Source: Gracilaria gracilis
Taxonomy: Eukaryota; Rhodophyta; Florideophyceae; Gracilariales; Gracilariaceae
Assembly (NCBI GenBank): GCA_030374805.1
Contig: JARGSG010000237.1
Location: 62,001-126,000, forward strand
DNA: 64,000 bases
Direction: 5' to 3'
This document shows positions 29,064-39,074 of the stretch, piece after piece. A program made the translations under genes and the position numbers. The notes beneath the pieces are model-generated. The model worked only from the letters and a program-made list of their open reading frames with translations, was not told the DNA's origin and did no database searches. Numbering within the stretch: the stretch's first letter is position 1; the number at the start of each line of letters is the position of its first letter.

Positions 29064-30287
29064 ATGTCTTTGTCTGCTCGAGGTGAGGCTACCGTTCGTG
29101 ACTTTTGGAGTCCATATACACACCATGGACAACACCCGGGAAAGCATGACAAAGAGAGCGAGGAGTTTCTACATGTCAGAAACCTTTCTCCTGTCGCTAA
29201 CTGCGTTTCACTACCGATTGTTTGCGAACGCCTGGCAACTCTCCCAACTCTTCCGCACGAGGAAATAACCTATGACTATATGAGTGGCTCTCAACGCACT
29301 CGCGAACTGATAGCACGTTTTCTGTCTACAAAGCTCTTAAACGACTCTGTCTCGCGAGAGGAAGTGGTTCTTTTAGATGGAAAAGCAAGTATTCTCAATG
29401 CAATTGTTGTTTGTTTGTGTGAAGAAGGTGATCGCGTTTTGGTACCATCTGAATGCCAACAAGAACTAACTTTCATGCTCTCGTATAGGGCAAAAGTTGA
29501 GACGGTGGCCGCGTCGTACACTGCATGTTCTAATTCTGTCTTTGATGTAGTACAGAGTTTGGAAGCCACCTGGCAAAAGTCAGGGGCAGAAAGCTCTAGG
29601 ATTCGAATTGTTTACGTGGATTCGCTTGACGTTTATCGAACCAAATTGGATGTTGAGTGTGATTTAGAGCCGATGCCTTTAGACCGCATCGTGAACTGGG
29701 CTTCATCTAAAGGATTACACACAGTCGTTGACATCACCAATGCTCTGAATGTCGCTAATGACAGATATGCACCCAGTTCTTGGAAAACGGCAGCTTCAGG
29801 CGACGATGTCCACATAATCTGGAACGCCGCAAGGTTTTTCAACATTCCAGGGGCTTCTCTGTGTGCGCTGGCAACGAAAAACAAGGACATGCTTAAGGTT
29901 TTTGAATTGAAACTAAGCTACTTCGGGTCCACCAGCAGACAGTCTCAGTGGCTGATTCAGTATCTGCTCTCTGATGCCAATTTTGTCGATAGTTACGTGG
30001 AAGAAAACCAAAGAAGAGTGACAGCAGCGTACCAGAGTTGCGTCGAAGAGTTGGATAAGATGGGTATTCGCTATCGTTTCGCGTCAGGTGGGGGCCCAAT
30101 TTTGCTTGATCTGGGTGAATTAGGCAAAGACAATCCTTGTTTGAAGCGCTTGATATCTCATAATGACATCCTTCTCTCTAGTTCTTCCAATTCAGAGCAC
30201 GCCTATCTTTACTACGATGGGGCACATTCAAAAGAACTGGGTGATGTTCTTCAAAACCTAAGAGCTTGCATGGTCTCCTCAGATTAA
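29064..30287 (+). CDS. ACC-synthase-like PLP fold protein lacking the catalytic lysine
   Basis: 407 aa from the ATG at 29064. Seen, in the order of plant ACC synthases (fold-type I aminotransferases): YDYMSGSQRTRELIARFL, EEVVLLDGKASILNAIVVCL, EEGDRVLVPSE, LDRIVNWASSKGLHTVVDI (cf. LVNFVDDKNIHLVCDEIY), WNAARFFNIPGASLC (cf. YSLSKDMGLPGFRVG), FGSTSRQSQWLIQYLLSD and FVDSYVEENQRRVTAAYQ. The Schiff-base Lys aligns with Arg257, the NPxNP motif is replaced (VDSLDVYRTKLD), the DEIY Tyr is Asn, and the substrate Arg of GFR is Ser. Known: that Lys is required for PLP catalysis. Inferred: a non-catalytic paralogue that may bind PLP or a partner. The reading frame is intact, so it is not an obvious pseudogene. 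It converges on CTR9, 139 bp away. Confidence 0.75.
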   Translation: MSLSARGEATVRDFWSPYTHHGQHPGKHDKESEEFLHVRNLSPVANCVSLPIVCERLATLPTLPHEEITYDYMSGSQRTRELIARFLSTKLLNDSVSREEVVLLDGKASILNAIVVCLCEEGDRVLVPSECQQELTFMLSYRAKVETVAASYTACSNSVFDVVQSLEATWQKSGAESSRIRIVYVDSLDVYRTKLDVECDLEPMPLDRIVNWASSKGLHTVVDITNALNVANDRYAPSSWKTAASGDDVHIIWNAARFFNIPGASLCALATKNKDMLKVFELKLSYFGSTSRQSQWLIQYLLSDANFVDSYVEENQRRVTAAYQSCVEELDKMGIRYRFASGGGPILLDLGELGKDNPCLKRLISHNDILLSSSSNSEHAYLYYDGAHSKELGDVLQNLRACMVSSD

Positions 30288-30426
30288 AGTTACGCAACGA
30301 AATCCTCAACGCCATATATTCTTAAGCAACAGCAATGGCAATGCTATGAGCAATTCCCATAAGGATGGCAATATGGCTCTGATAACATTCTAATGATACT
30401 CTGTACATGCCGATTACCAAGCTAAG

Positions 30427-33400
30427 CTACTGATCGCTAATGTCGTCTTCTTCGTCTGACAGGGACACCTTTCTTCGTTTCACTGGCCTTACCTTCTCCC
30501 CAGTTTCTTCCTTATCAGGATCGTCCTCGTTACCACTGTCGATTTCCCGACCGTTCTCCTTGTTTTCCACGTCAACATCCGAGTACTCGCTGCTCGAACC
30601 ATTCTCCCCACTAACTTTTGAAATCGTCCTTCCTTTCTTTGAGGATGCCTTTCGTTTTCCCTCATCCCCGTTTTCACTCTCTCTTCGTCTCCGTTTCCTC
30701 TTCGTCTTTCGCCTCGGTTCTCCGTTCTCTTCTCCGCTTAATGGCTCTTCTTCATCTTCTTCCTTCTCTTTTCGACGTCGGTCTTCCTCTTCTTGTATAA
30801 ATCTTCGTTGTTTTTCCAGGGACTCATTGAACGCCTTGACCAGCTCTTCTTCTTTCTTTCGCTTTTGCTCTTCTTCAGCTCGTTTCCGGTCTTCCTCTTT
30901 GCGCTTCATGTCTTCAACAAGGGCGGCCTTAGCTTGGAATTCACGTTCCCTATCCTCTGCCCGAATCCTTGCATTTCGCACGTTGACGTCGTGTTTCTTA
31001 GCCTGTTGGCGTACATATCTTTCCAGATTCTGGGTACTTGATCTTGACACACGGGTCATAGATAACGGCTCCCGATGTGGAGTAGAGTATTTCACTGCAT
31101 TTTGCAAAGCGCTTCTACTCTCCTCAAATTCTGTTTTAGCCAGCTCGAGCTCCCCAAGTCTACTCGCTGAGACGGTTGCCCTCTCGGTAGCAGTCTCCAA
31201 GAGAGCTAAGCCAAGATTAAACCATGCCACTGCGCTTGAGGGTCGTAGTTTGACCAATTCCTGCAACTTATCAGCACTTGCTCTGAACTTTCGTGCTTGA
31301 AATAGTGCCCAGGCGGAGTACAATAGAAGCTCGCAGTGGTTTTGAAGTGCTTCTGGAGATTCCGATTTGTTCGTACATTGCAGAGCATCGGAGTACAATT
31401 TGTTTGCCTGCTCATGTAGTGTCCTAGCGTTGGTCAGGGCTCGGGCACTCGGCCTTCCATTTTGGCGGATAGATTCCCGGATTTCCCGATCTCCAAGCAA
31501 CACATGAGTGTGGGCAAGGTTAACTCGTGCTGATTTTTCTGGGTTGGGTCCGGACGCCGCTGCTTGAAATGAGTCTCGAGCATCGTTGAAAGCTTTGCTT
31601 TCAGCAAAATACACTCCGGCACCATTCGCTGCTGATGCGTTGCGGGGATTACGCTTCAATAAAGTAATTAATGGACCACCGATGTGGTTTATCAGGAAAC
31701 GAATTCTTCTCTCTGGAAGCAGGTCATTCAGAAAGCGGTGCATGAATCCAGCGAACGCCAATGCGAGATAGTCACCATCGTGTCGGTGTTTCTCCAGCAA
31801 CTCTTGGGCCTTCTTATACATTCCGTGATCCTTCTCACCCTGTTTGAGGTATAAAGCACTCAAGTTTGCCACCGCCATAGGTCTCGTATAGCGATCCTTC
31901 ATTGCTTCCATAAAGTAACCTTCTGCTTTGTCGTAGCCTTCAGGTTTGGCCATCGATATTACTCCGAGACGAATTATGACTTCATTATAATGCGCATCAT
32001 CTTTTCCAAAGTTCTTGTAAATCTCTGCAGCGCCATCACAATTCCCGGTTAGCTCCTGGAGCCTCCCCTGGTTGTATGCCATCGCACGGTTTCCAGTACG
32101 AATGTTACTGTCTATGTTTTTTGCAACTTTTACCGCTTCCTCTACACGACCGAGGCGGGCTAGTAAAGATGAAAGGTTGTTCCAAATTTCAGGATCGATG
32201 CTCTGTTCTGCTCGAGAATTGATGGCCTTCCGATACAAGTTAACAGCTTCTTGGGGGTAATACTCTTCAACCAATCCAGCGAGAACAAGCAGCGCTGGAA
32301 CATCATCTCCACCGCCATCAGCAGCTATACCATTGCGAAGAAGTGTAACTGCTCTCTCGTAAATTTCGCCTCCCCGAGCCTTTCCTCTCTGCAATCTGAT
32401 CAGTATTCTTCTCCCGAGCATAACTCCTAGCGCGCGCTTCGCAATTGCACATCGCTCGTCAATTAACAGCACCCGTTCCAAACAATCCTGAGCTACGGGT
32501 TCATCCTCTTTTGATTCTGAGGCAAGTTTTAGCATACCGAGTCGCAAAAACAGCCCTGGGTTTACCCGGCCTTCAAGTTTCCGAGCTTTTTCAAAAGCAT
32601 ACATTGCCTCCGTGTTACGGCGCAAGTGATGCAATGCTCGACCATGCTGAAACAGTGCTTCAGCCTTAATAGCGACCTTGGATCCACCGAACAAGTGCCC
32701 AACGCTGTGACCAGGTAAACTGTCGCTCAGCTGCACGGCTCTTCTTGAGAAGATCTCTGCCTTATCGAATTGTCCACCTGAGAAGTAAAACTGTGAGGCT
32801 ATGCACAAAAAGCGAGGGTCACGATTGCCCCCTATTTCAAACGCTTCCGAAAGGGTGTAGGCAATAACGTCAGGCGAGGAAGGCGTACGATCCGCCATCT
32901 CAACAAGGGCGAGGACATACAGGGCTTCGAGACGCTCTTCTTCTGGACTGTCACGCACAGCACAAATAGCTCGCTTGGCTATTGCTCGAGCATTAACCAA
33001 GGCATTCTCTCGATATAGCGCGTAGGCAAGACCAGTCCACACACCGGGCGGACAAAGATTGCTTCGCAACGCAGAAGTTAGTAGGGCCACTGGATCTTTG
33101 TCTTTCGACGGCTTGTTAAGTACCAACGCAGCGAGACCAATCGCACCAAGAACTAGCCCATTCGCCATGGCATGGTCGAACCAAGTTGTGGTACCGACTT
33201 TACCTCCATGAAGTTCGGCCCATCCTCTTGCAGTCCAAACGGCGGGATAGTCCATGTCAAAATTTTCGGCGCGAGCAAACACGTCACCAGCGTTCCTTAG
33301 GAGATCTCTGCGTTTCTCAGGGGCGAAGCTTTTTTCCGCTTGCATAACATACGCCCCTCCCAGCGCAGCGAGTATGTCCAGTCTGGTGATAGTGTCGTCA

Positions 33401-33681
33401 CCAGTGAGCATATTGTCAACGTCATCGGTCGCCGCTTGTTCTAACACAGTTATGCCAGAAGGCCAATCGCAGGAATGGAAATAAGCTGAAGCAACGGCAT
33501 GCCATGCGGACCTAGATGCCGTCTCAACTTTCAGCAATTGGATTACGTCGTATGGGTTACTCGGCAGAGAATCAGGGGTTATAGAGACATATTCATCCGC
33601 GCCACGACACCGAACATATATCGGGGCTGAATTGGGTGACGTTCTAACGTTCTGGGAAGCGACAACAGCTGGTTCACCCAT
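30427..33681 (-). CDS. CTR9: CTR9, TPR scaffold of the PAF1 transcription complex
   Basis: 1084 aa from the ATG at 33681 (MGEPAVVASQNV); the frame opens at 33759 with TTG. Seen: many TPR-type helix pairs across residues 60-830 (for example ALFQHGRALHHLRRNTEAMY, NNLSSLLARLGRVEEAVKVA, AWFNLGLALLETATERA), then a highly charged coiled coil (EEDRKRAEEEQKRKKEEELV) and an acidic Ser-rich tail with KKGR/KRKRRRR stretches ending SLSDEEDDISDQ. This layout and length match CTR9 (about 1070-1170 aa). Known: CTR9 is the scaffold of PAF1C, which rides with RNA polymerase II and promotes H2B ubiquitylation and elongation. Acts in the nucleus. Shares no promoter with a neighbour. Confidence 0.93.
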   Translation of the reverse strand: MGEPAVVASQNVRTSPNSAPIYVRCRGADEYVSITPDSLPSNPYDVIQLLKVETASRSAWHAVASAYFHSCDWPSGITVLEQAATDDVDNMLTGDDTITRLDILAALGGAYVMQAEKSFAPEKRRDLLRNAGDVFARAENFDMDYPAVWTARGWAELHGGKVGTTTWFDHAMANGLVLGAIGLAALVLNKPSKDKDPVALLTSALRSNLCPPGVWTGLAYALYRENALVNARAIAKRAICAVRDSPEEERLEALYVLALVEMADRTPSSPDVIAYTLSEAFEIGGNRDPRFLCIASQFYFSGGQFDKAEIFSRRAVQLSDSLPGHSVGHLFGGSKVAIKAEALFQHGRALHHLRRNTEAMYAFEKARKLEGRVNPGLFLRLGMLKLASESKEDEPVAQDCLERVLLIDERCAIAKRALGVMLGRRILIRLQRGKARGGEIYERAVTLLRNGIAADGGGDDVPALLVLAGLVEEYYPQEAVNLYRKAINSRAEQSIDPEIWNNLSSLLARLGRVEEAVKVAKNIDSNIRTGNRAMAYNQGRLQELTGNCDGAAEIYKNFGKDDAHYNEVIIRLGVISMAKPEGYDKAEGYFMEAMKDRYTRPMAVANLSALYLKQGEKDHGMYKKAQELLEKHRHDGDYLALAFAGFMHRFLNDLLPERRIRFLINHIGGPLITLLKRNPRNASAANGAGVYFAESKAFNDARDSFQAAASGPNPEKSARVNLAHTHVLLGDREIRESIRQNGRPSARALTNARTLHEQANKLYSDALQCTNKSESPEALQNHCELLLYSAWALFQARKFRASADKLQELVKLRPSSAVAWFNLGLALLETATERATVSASRLGELELAKTEFEESRSALQNAVKYSTPHREPLSMTRVSRSSTQNLERYVRQQAKKHDVNVRNARIRAEDREREFQAKAALVEDMKRKEEDRKRAEEEQKRKKEEELVKAFNESLEKQRRFIQEEEDRRRKEKEEDEEEPLSGEENGEPRRKTKRKRRRRESENGDEGKRKASSKKGRTISKVSGENGSSSEYSDVDVENKENGREIDSGNEDDPDKEETGEKVRPVKRRKVSLSDEEDDISDQ

Positions 33682-34370
33682 ATTGTCGGTACTGTTTGTT
33701 TGACGCTTGTTCCGTGAAATGGCGTAGTGTGTGACCGAAGGATGGCTTGTTGAGAGCAACGGGCGTCATGCGAATCGATTCGAAAGCAGAAAAAGGGTGA
33801 ACGCCTCAACAGTTATCTTGTCGATTCGTTAAGCTTCGACTCGTGCATTTGTATGGAGTTGCTGAGAAGATTAGGAATGCCTCGGTTGGTTTGTCGACTT
33901 TGGAACGAAATGCTTGGCACGAAGTTGGCGCCCAACGCGGCCTTGTCACGCGCAGAACTGGTATTTAATTTAATCCATTTTATAGAAGAGTGGACTCTTC
34001 AGCCCAGCCTTCTTCTCCACGTCCGCCAAAGGGCGATTCGGATCGAGCTGGTCGACACAAGTCGAATCTTCCAAGCTGCACTAGTAGAATACGCAGCGCC
34101 GTCCCAAACTCGGACGGGAAGCATTTGAGTAACCGATGATGCGGTGGGAGACGAACTTTGGTCTCTAGATACGAGAAATGAAACGCAGACGCTAGGGTGT
34201 TGGTCCGCAAGCGTCACATCCGCCCGTTGCGGTCCCATCAGGGAGAAATGGAATGGAATCACATATCATAGGTCTTGCGCGTCGTCTCCGCGTCCCACGA
34301 CCGAACTTCAGAGAGATGAAAGCGAGCCGCGCGAATCGAAGTTTATCGAGGGCGTCATGATGACCCTCGT
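33682..34370. other. Gap: CTR9 promoter and RF3 3' region
   Basis: 689 bp between two minus-strand genes. A 91-aa frame (33853-34128, +) resembles nothing known. No element recognised. Confidence 0.4.
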
Positions 34371-36065
34371 TTATTCCTCTGGTGCAAACGCCCAGGGCTT
34401 GAGCTGCACGTCGTGATCAGCAAGCAAATTATTCAATCCCCACTGGTTCTTGAACAACAGAACAGGCCGGTCCCATCGATCCTTTGCGCAGAAGACTCCA
34501 AACATCCTGCCACAGCTTGCAATAGCTTCCCAAGGATCCCCGGGACCCACAACCCATCTAGCTACGGAATATGGCATCGGTTCTAAACGGCTTTCGACGT
34601 TGTATTCGTCTTTAAGTCGTCGTTGCACTACCTCGAACTGCAGCTGTCCCACAGCCGCCAGTATGGGATCTTCATTTCCCTCATCCTCCCTGGCTCGCAG
34701 TAGTTGTACCGCACCCTCGTCCAGCAATTGATTCAGTCCTTTACGGTAGTTCTTGTAAGCTGATGGATTCGGGTTTTGTATATATGCGAAGAGCTCAGGG
34801 CTAAAGCTTGGGATGCCCGGAAAACTTAGCTTGCCGCCCGTATAAACCGTATCGCCTATCGCAAAAACGCCCGGATTGTTGAGTCCGATCACATCGCCCG
34901 CAAACGCTGTATCAACTGTATACCGCTCTGCCGCGAATAAACCCTGTGGCCGGGTAAGCGCAACTGTTTTCCCGTGTCGTGCGTTGTTCACCTTCATCCC
35001 TTTCTCAAATTTGCCGCTAAAAATGCGGATGAACGCAAGCCGATCACGATGCCTAGCGTCCATATTAGCCTGTAGTTTGAAGACCTGCCCAGTAAAGCGC
35101 TCACCATCCGGGGCAACCAACCCTGTAGAACTCTCTTTGGAAGGTGGGCAGCGCCCAAGTTCTAGGAAAGACCGTAGAAACAACTCCACACCAAAATTGG
35201 ACATTGCGGAACCGAAAAACATTGGTGTAAGGTCACCATTCAATACGGCCTCATAGTCCCATTCGTTACCCATTTCGTCAAGAATCTCTGCGTCCTCCAC
35301 GAGCTGATGGTACAGCTGGTCCCCAATTATCGATTTGAGGGACGAGTCGCCTAGAGAGACTGCACTGGAAAGCGCTTTCTTTCCACGTTTAGCACGCTCA
35401 TAGAGGTGCACGAGCCGCGTCGAACGCTCAAAGACTCCACGAAACTGATCGCCATCGCCAACTGGCCAGACGACCGGGTAGGTAAGCAAGTCGAACTCAC
35501 GCTCGATCTGGTCTGCTATTTCAAACGGGCTCATGGCGGGACGGTCCATCTTGTTGACGAACGTAAACGTAGGCAATGTGCGCATTCGGCAAACCTCAAA
35601 CAGTTTGCGGGTTTGAGGTTCGAGACCTTTTGCAGCGTCGATGAGCATGATAGCGTTGTCTACAGCAGCCAGAGTTCTGAATGTATCCTCAGAAAAGTCA
35701 GCATGGCCGGGACAGTCGGTAATGTTGATACGTTTACCCTGGAACTCGAAGGTCATGACGGCGGAGGTGATGGAGATGCCACGCTCTTGCTCCATGGCCA
35801 TACTGTCCGACACGACGCCTCTCTGAGCGCGGCGACTGCGGACAGCGCCGGCCTGCTGAATGGCGCCGCCGTAGAGCAGAAGCTTCTCGGTGAGGGTGGA
35901 CTTGCCGGCATCGGGGTGGGAGATTATGGCGAGATTGCGGCGGCGAGCGACTTCATGGGCGATTTGTGGGGTGGCAGGGGCGGCGGTGGCGCAGACGAAG
36001 GTTCTTCTGCGCTTCTGGAGGGGGCGACTGCGGAGCGGTGAAGCGCTGAGAAAGAGGAGCGCCAT
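34371..36065 (-). CDS. prfC: Bacterial-type peptide chain release factor 3 (RF3), probably plastid-targeted
   Basis: 564 aa from the ATG at 36065 ([20 protein letters not shown]), which gives a Ser/Arg transit-like leader of about 30 residues ahead of the GTPase. In-frame ATGs at 36170 and 36350 would lengthen the leader. Seen: G1 SHPDAGKST at about 49-57, [21 protein letters not shown] (switch I with the RF3-type MEQERGISI), G3 [13 protein letters not shown]4 NKMDRP, then [20 protein letters not shown] and [10 protein letters not shown] near the end. Known: RF3 releases RF1/RF2 from bacterial ribosomes after termination, using GTP. Inferred: works on organelle, most likely plastid, ribosomes. 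The origin is presumably endosymbiotic. Diverges from RPL10A. Confidence 0.9.
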   Translation of the reverse strand: MALLFLSASPLRSRPLQKRRRTFVCATAAPATPQIAHEVARRRNLAIISHPDAGKSTLTEKLLLYGGAIQQAGAVRSRRAQRGVVSDSMAMEQERGISITSAVMTFEFQGKRINITDCPGHADFSEDTFRTLAAVDNAIMLIDAAKGLEPQTRKLFEVCRMRTLPTFTFVNKMDRPAMSPFEIADQIEREFDLLTYPVVWPVGDGDQFRGVFERSTRLVHLYERAKRGKKALSSAVSLGDSSLKSIIGDQLYHQLVEDAEILDEMGNEWDYEAVLNGDLTPMFFGSAMSNFGVELFLRSFLELGRCPPSKESSTGLVAPDGERFTGQVFKLQANMDARHRDRLAFIRIFSGKFEKGMKVNNARHGKTVALTRPQGLFAAERYTVDTAFAGDVIGLNNPGVFAIGDTVYTGGKLSFPGIPSFSPELFAYIQNPNPSAYKNYRKGLNQLLDEGAVQLLRAREDEGNEDPILAAVGQLQFEVVQRRLKDEYNVESRLEPMPYSVARWVVGPGDPWEAIASCGRMFGVFCAKDRWDRPVLLFKNQWGLNNLLADHDVQLKPWAFAPEE

Positions 36066-36706
36066 GCGGGACGGAGGACAAATTGCGCGCGCGTCGCGAG
36101 GGCAGCCAACGGCGTGCTGCACCTCCAGCTGCTGAAGAGGAGGATCAACGTGTGAGGTGAAGAGCTCCATCGACGGGGGCGGAAAGCGACACGTGCCCCC
36201 CAAAAACGTGCATGCAGGGTACAGTGGCCACGTGGCAAGCGCCCAATGGCCACGCTCTGGCCATTTTGCGGTGCGGCCAGTTGCTGTGCGTGGGCCTTTC
36301 CGCTTCTGAAGAAAACGGTGGCGCCTGATTGAACAGCAGAACCGGATCATTCAACGCGCCGAAATTGCGCAGCCGCCCAGTTTGGGCGCACGTGATTGCA
36401 CCGCTCGCCGCGTGATCCGGTGTAGCCGACTAAACTCTTCCCAGCGCGCGGCGTGATCCAATTGCACGCGGCCGGCGTCCAGCGCTAGCGGCATCGATTG
36501 CACTGCGCCGCCGTCGCTACACAGAGACAACCCCTCCACTCCTTAGATACGCATCGCCCGTGTCCATCGCCGATCCGTCGTTCCTCGCGCTTTCCGTCGT
36601 CGTTCGTCCTCCCAGCCTCCTCTTTCGCGACCAGGCTTGCCTGCCGGCCTTCGTCAGCTGCTACGCTTCGGATCCAAGTCGCGATTATCTTCTAACTTGG
36701 CTAACA
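36066..36706. promoter_or_regulatory. Divergent promoter region RF3 / RPL10A
   Basis: 641 bp, GC-rich. The RPL10A side has a pyrimidine-rich leader, common before ribosomal protein genes. Frames across it are extensions without conserved content. Confidence 0.45.
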
Positions 36707-37360
36707 ATGAGCTCTAAACTGCCTGCGGCCACCGTGCGCGATGCCGTCACAGAGATTCTCGCCGAAGCTCAAGATAAGAAGCGCAACTTTCAAGAGACCA
36801 TCGAGTTGCAAATTGGTCTCAAGAACTACGACACCAAGAAGGATAAGCGTTTCGCCGGTAGCATCAAACTACCCAACGTGCCGCGCCCCAACATGAAGGT
36901 CGCCATCTTGGGAAATGCTGTGCATGTTTCCGAGGCCGAGAAGATCGGCATACCTGCCTACTCTACCGACGATCTCAAGAAATTTAACAAGCAAAAGAAG
37001 CCTATCAAGAAGTTCGCGAAGAAATACGACGCCTTTCTCGCTAGCGATTCCATTATCAAGACCATTCCAAGGATACTGGGTCCCGGTCTCAACAAGGCCG
37101 GCAAGTTCCCCAGTCTGTTGACCGCTAACGATTCCATGGAAGAAAAAGTGTCCGAGATCCAGTCTACGATCAAGTTTCAACTCAAGAAGGTGCTATGTAT
37201 GGCTGCAGCCGTTGGGCATGTAAACATGCCTGAAGAGGAAGTGACGGCCAACATCATCCTGGCCGTCAACTTCCTAGTGTCGCTTCTCAAGAAGAACTGG
37301 CAGAACGTGAAGAGTTTGCACATAAAAAGCACTATGGGCAAGCCGAAGAGGATCTTCTAG
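36707..37360 (+). CDS. RPL10A: 60S ribosomal protein L10a (uL1)
   Basis: 217 aa from the ATG at 36707, exactly the usual length. Seen: start [78 protein letters not shown] with KAGKFPS following, and end [10 protein letters not shown]. These are the standard uL1 blocks. Known: it forms the mobile L1 stalk beside the ribosomal E site. The frame is open upstream to 36560, but with no ATG before 36707. Single exon in the coding part; an intron in the leader cannot be excluded. Confidence 0.97.
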   Translation: MSSKLPAATVRDAVTEILAEAQDKKRNFQETIELQIGLKNYDTKKDKRFAGSIKLPNVPRPNMKVAILGNAVHVSEAEKIGIPAYSTDDLKKFNKQKKPIKKFAKKYDAFLASDSIIKTIPRILGPGLNKAGKFPSLLTANDSMEEKVSEIQSTIKFQLKKVLCMAAAVGHVNMPEEEVTANIILAVNFLVSLLKKNWQNVKSLHIKSTMGKPKRIF

Positions 37361-37775
37361 GGTTTAACAAAAGCGACGATGAACGCGCAAACGACGCTGT
37401 AGGAATGCGCTCCGGTGTTTTGCTAACGCGCCGCAGACCAACTTGTTAGCTACTGACTTGTATTGTCAAAAGTTCTCAACTATGGGAGGTGCAGTAAAAC
37501 ACCCCTGTTTACCAAGTAGCTACTAGTAACATATGGTCCTGTAGGCCGTCTACATTCGTTATTCGCAGAGCATTCTAAACAAGTCAATTGCGTGTGTTGT
37601 TCAGTCGTTTACATCCATGTGTTCCTTTGTTGCACCCATCCCCCCCTTCCCAACATCCTAAAAACGCAGCGCTTCCTAACCGACACCAACCGCCGTTTAC
37701 GAGTGGCGTTCAGCAACGAGCTGGACGCATTGTTTGTGAAGAGTAAAGTACACAACGCTGTCACATGAGAAATGC
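37361..37775. other. Convergent 3' region, RPL10A / UEV
   Basis: 415 bp between convergent stops. Nothing beyond presumed 3' UTRs is seen. Confidence 0.45.
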
Positions 37776-38524
37776 CTAGAACTCGGTTCCCTCGGGCGGT
37801 TGCGGCAGCCTACGATTGTGCGACGACGCCATCTCCTTTCGTAATTCAAGAAGCAGCGTCTCGATACCGTAGTTTCGCGACCAGTTGCGCAGAATGTGGC
37901 AACGAGCGGGGTCTACATTGCCGGTGTGCCTTGATACAGAGTGCATGTTGATCTTGGTGATAAAGCGAATTGAGGGAGGTTGACTAGGGTACTTTTCGCC
38001 GCAGACGATAGAAAGCGCGAATATTTTGTTCTCGAATACGGTCTGTATGGGAGGTTATACGAACGAGGAGGTTATAGGAGTGGAAGCGGTGGCGGTTAGA
38101 CTTGTGTGCGATAGACGTGACGTGCAGTGGGCATTACACACGCAGGTACAGGAACTGAGAGCCGATGTGCCTGTTTTGCATGGAAGGCGGAACTGCAGGC
38201 ATGGCGCATTTAACAAAAACAGTGTCGGCCGTGCAAAGTGAAGAAAGGAGAAAGCTTACGTTTATGGGACCGAGAATTGTACCATTCCATCTAGAGAGCG
38301 TAATGTCATCGGCATCCTTCAAGCCGTAGCTAACTGAGCCGTCACCCACTCCATGCTCGCCGCGCTCTAATTCCTCCAGTAGACGAAAGCTGCGCGGGAC
38401 TGTGCGAATGGGAGTGTCAGAGCGACGGAAACATGCAACGCAACGGACGCAAGGAAGACGACGCGGTGAACAAGAGCTTACCTTCGACCGAGGACTCACT
38501 GACAATGCGTGATCGAGAATTCAT
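37776..38524 (-). CDS. UBE2V: Ubiquitin E2 variant UEV/MMS2, three exons
   Basis: Join of exon 1 38482-38524, exon 2 38260-38399 and exon 3 37776-38042, giving 149 aa. Introns: 38400-38481 (82 nt, GTAAGC...CACAG) and 38043-38259 (217 nt, GTAAGC...TACAG). Seen after splicing: [60 protein letters not shown] and [14 protein letters not shown], then [10 protein letters not shown] at the end. These match MMS2/UEV1 block for block. Known: UEV is an E2-like protein without an active-site Cys; it partners UBC13 to build K63-linked ubiquitin chains in DNA-damage tolerance. A Cys occurs at [10 protein letters not shown], near but not exactly at the E2 catalytic position. It diverges from the MGN-start gene. 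Confidence 0.93.
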
Positions 38525-39074
38525 GTTTGCGCAACAAGCGGCGGGGGCGCAGCGGAAGCGCGGGGGGAGGGGGGAGGGGGGGGAGGAGCGAGAGCGCGCA
38601 GCGACTCCAACAACTCACAACGGCGCGACGGACCCGGAGCGTCGCGCGCGGGCAACGACAGACGCGCGCACACGACAGACGCTCGCACACGACGGCGACA
38701 CGCGGCGCGTGCGCGCAACAAAAAATACACACGCGCGCGCTGTAAGCACGCTGTTCGCTGTAAGCTTATGTGAGTGTAAAGAAGGGGGGGGGATGACGTG
38801 CAATACGCGCCACACGGCGATGGAGCGATTGGGCGAAGCGATGCGCGAAGCGATCCGCGCGCGCTCTCTGCACACGTGGCCGCGCGCTGCGCGCCGCGTG
38901 CGGCACACCAGACACAGCCCGTTGCTCGCGTTGCGCCTTTCGCTTTCTGTCGCGTTCGTTTGACCGCCTCCGCCCCGCCCCTCCCCCTCCTCTCCCCGCT
39001 GCTCCGTCTCTGGCCAGCCCCCCGTTCCACCCATTCACCCTTCCCTGCGGCGCGGTGCCTCTCCTCCTTCCCCC
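38525..39074. promoter_or_regulatory. Divergent promoter region, UEV / MGN-start protein
   Basis: 550 bp, very GC-rich with G-runs (38559-38584) and GCGCG clusters and an AT-richer patch at 38717-38790. Long frames exist on both strands, but all are Arg/Ala/Ser low complexity, so I call no gene. Confidence 0.5.
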
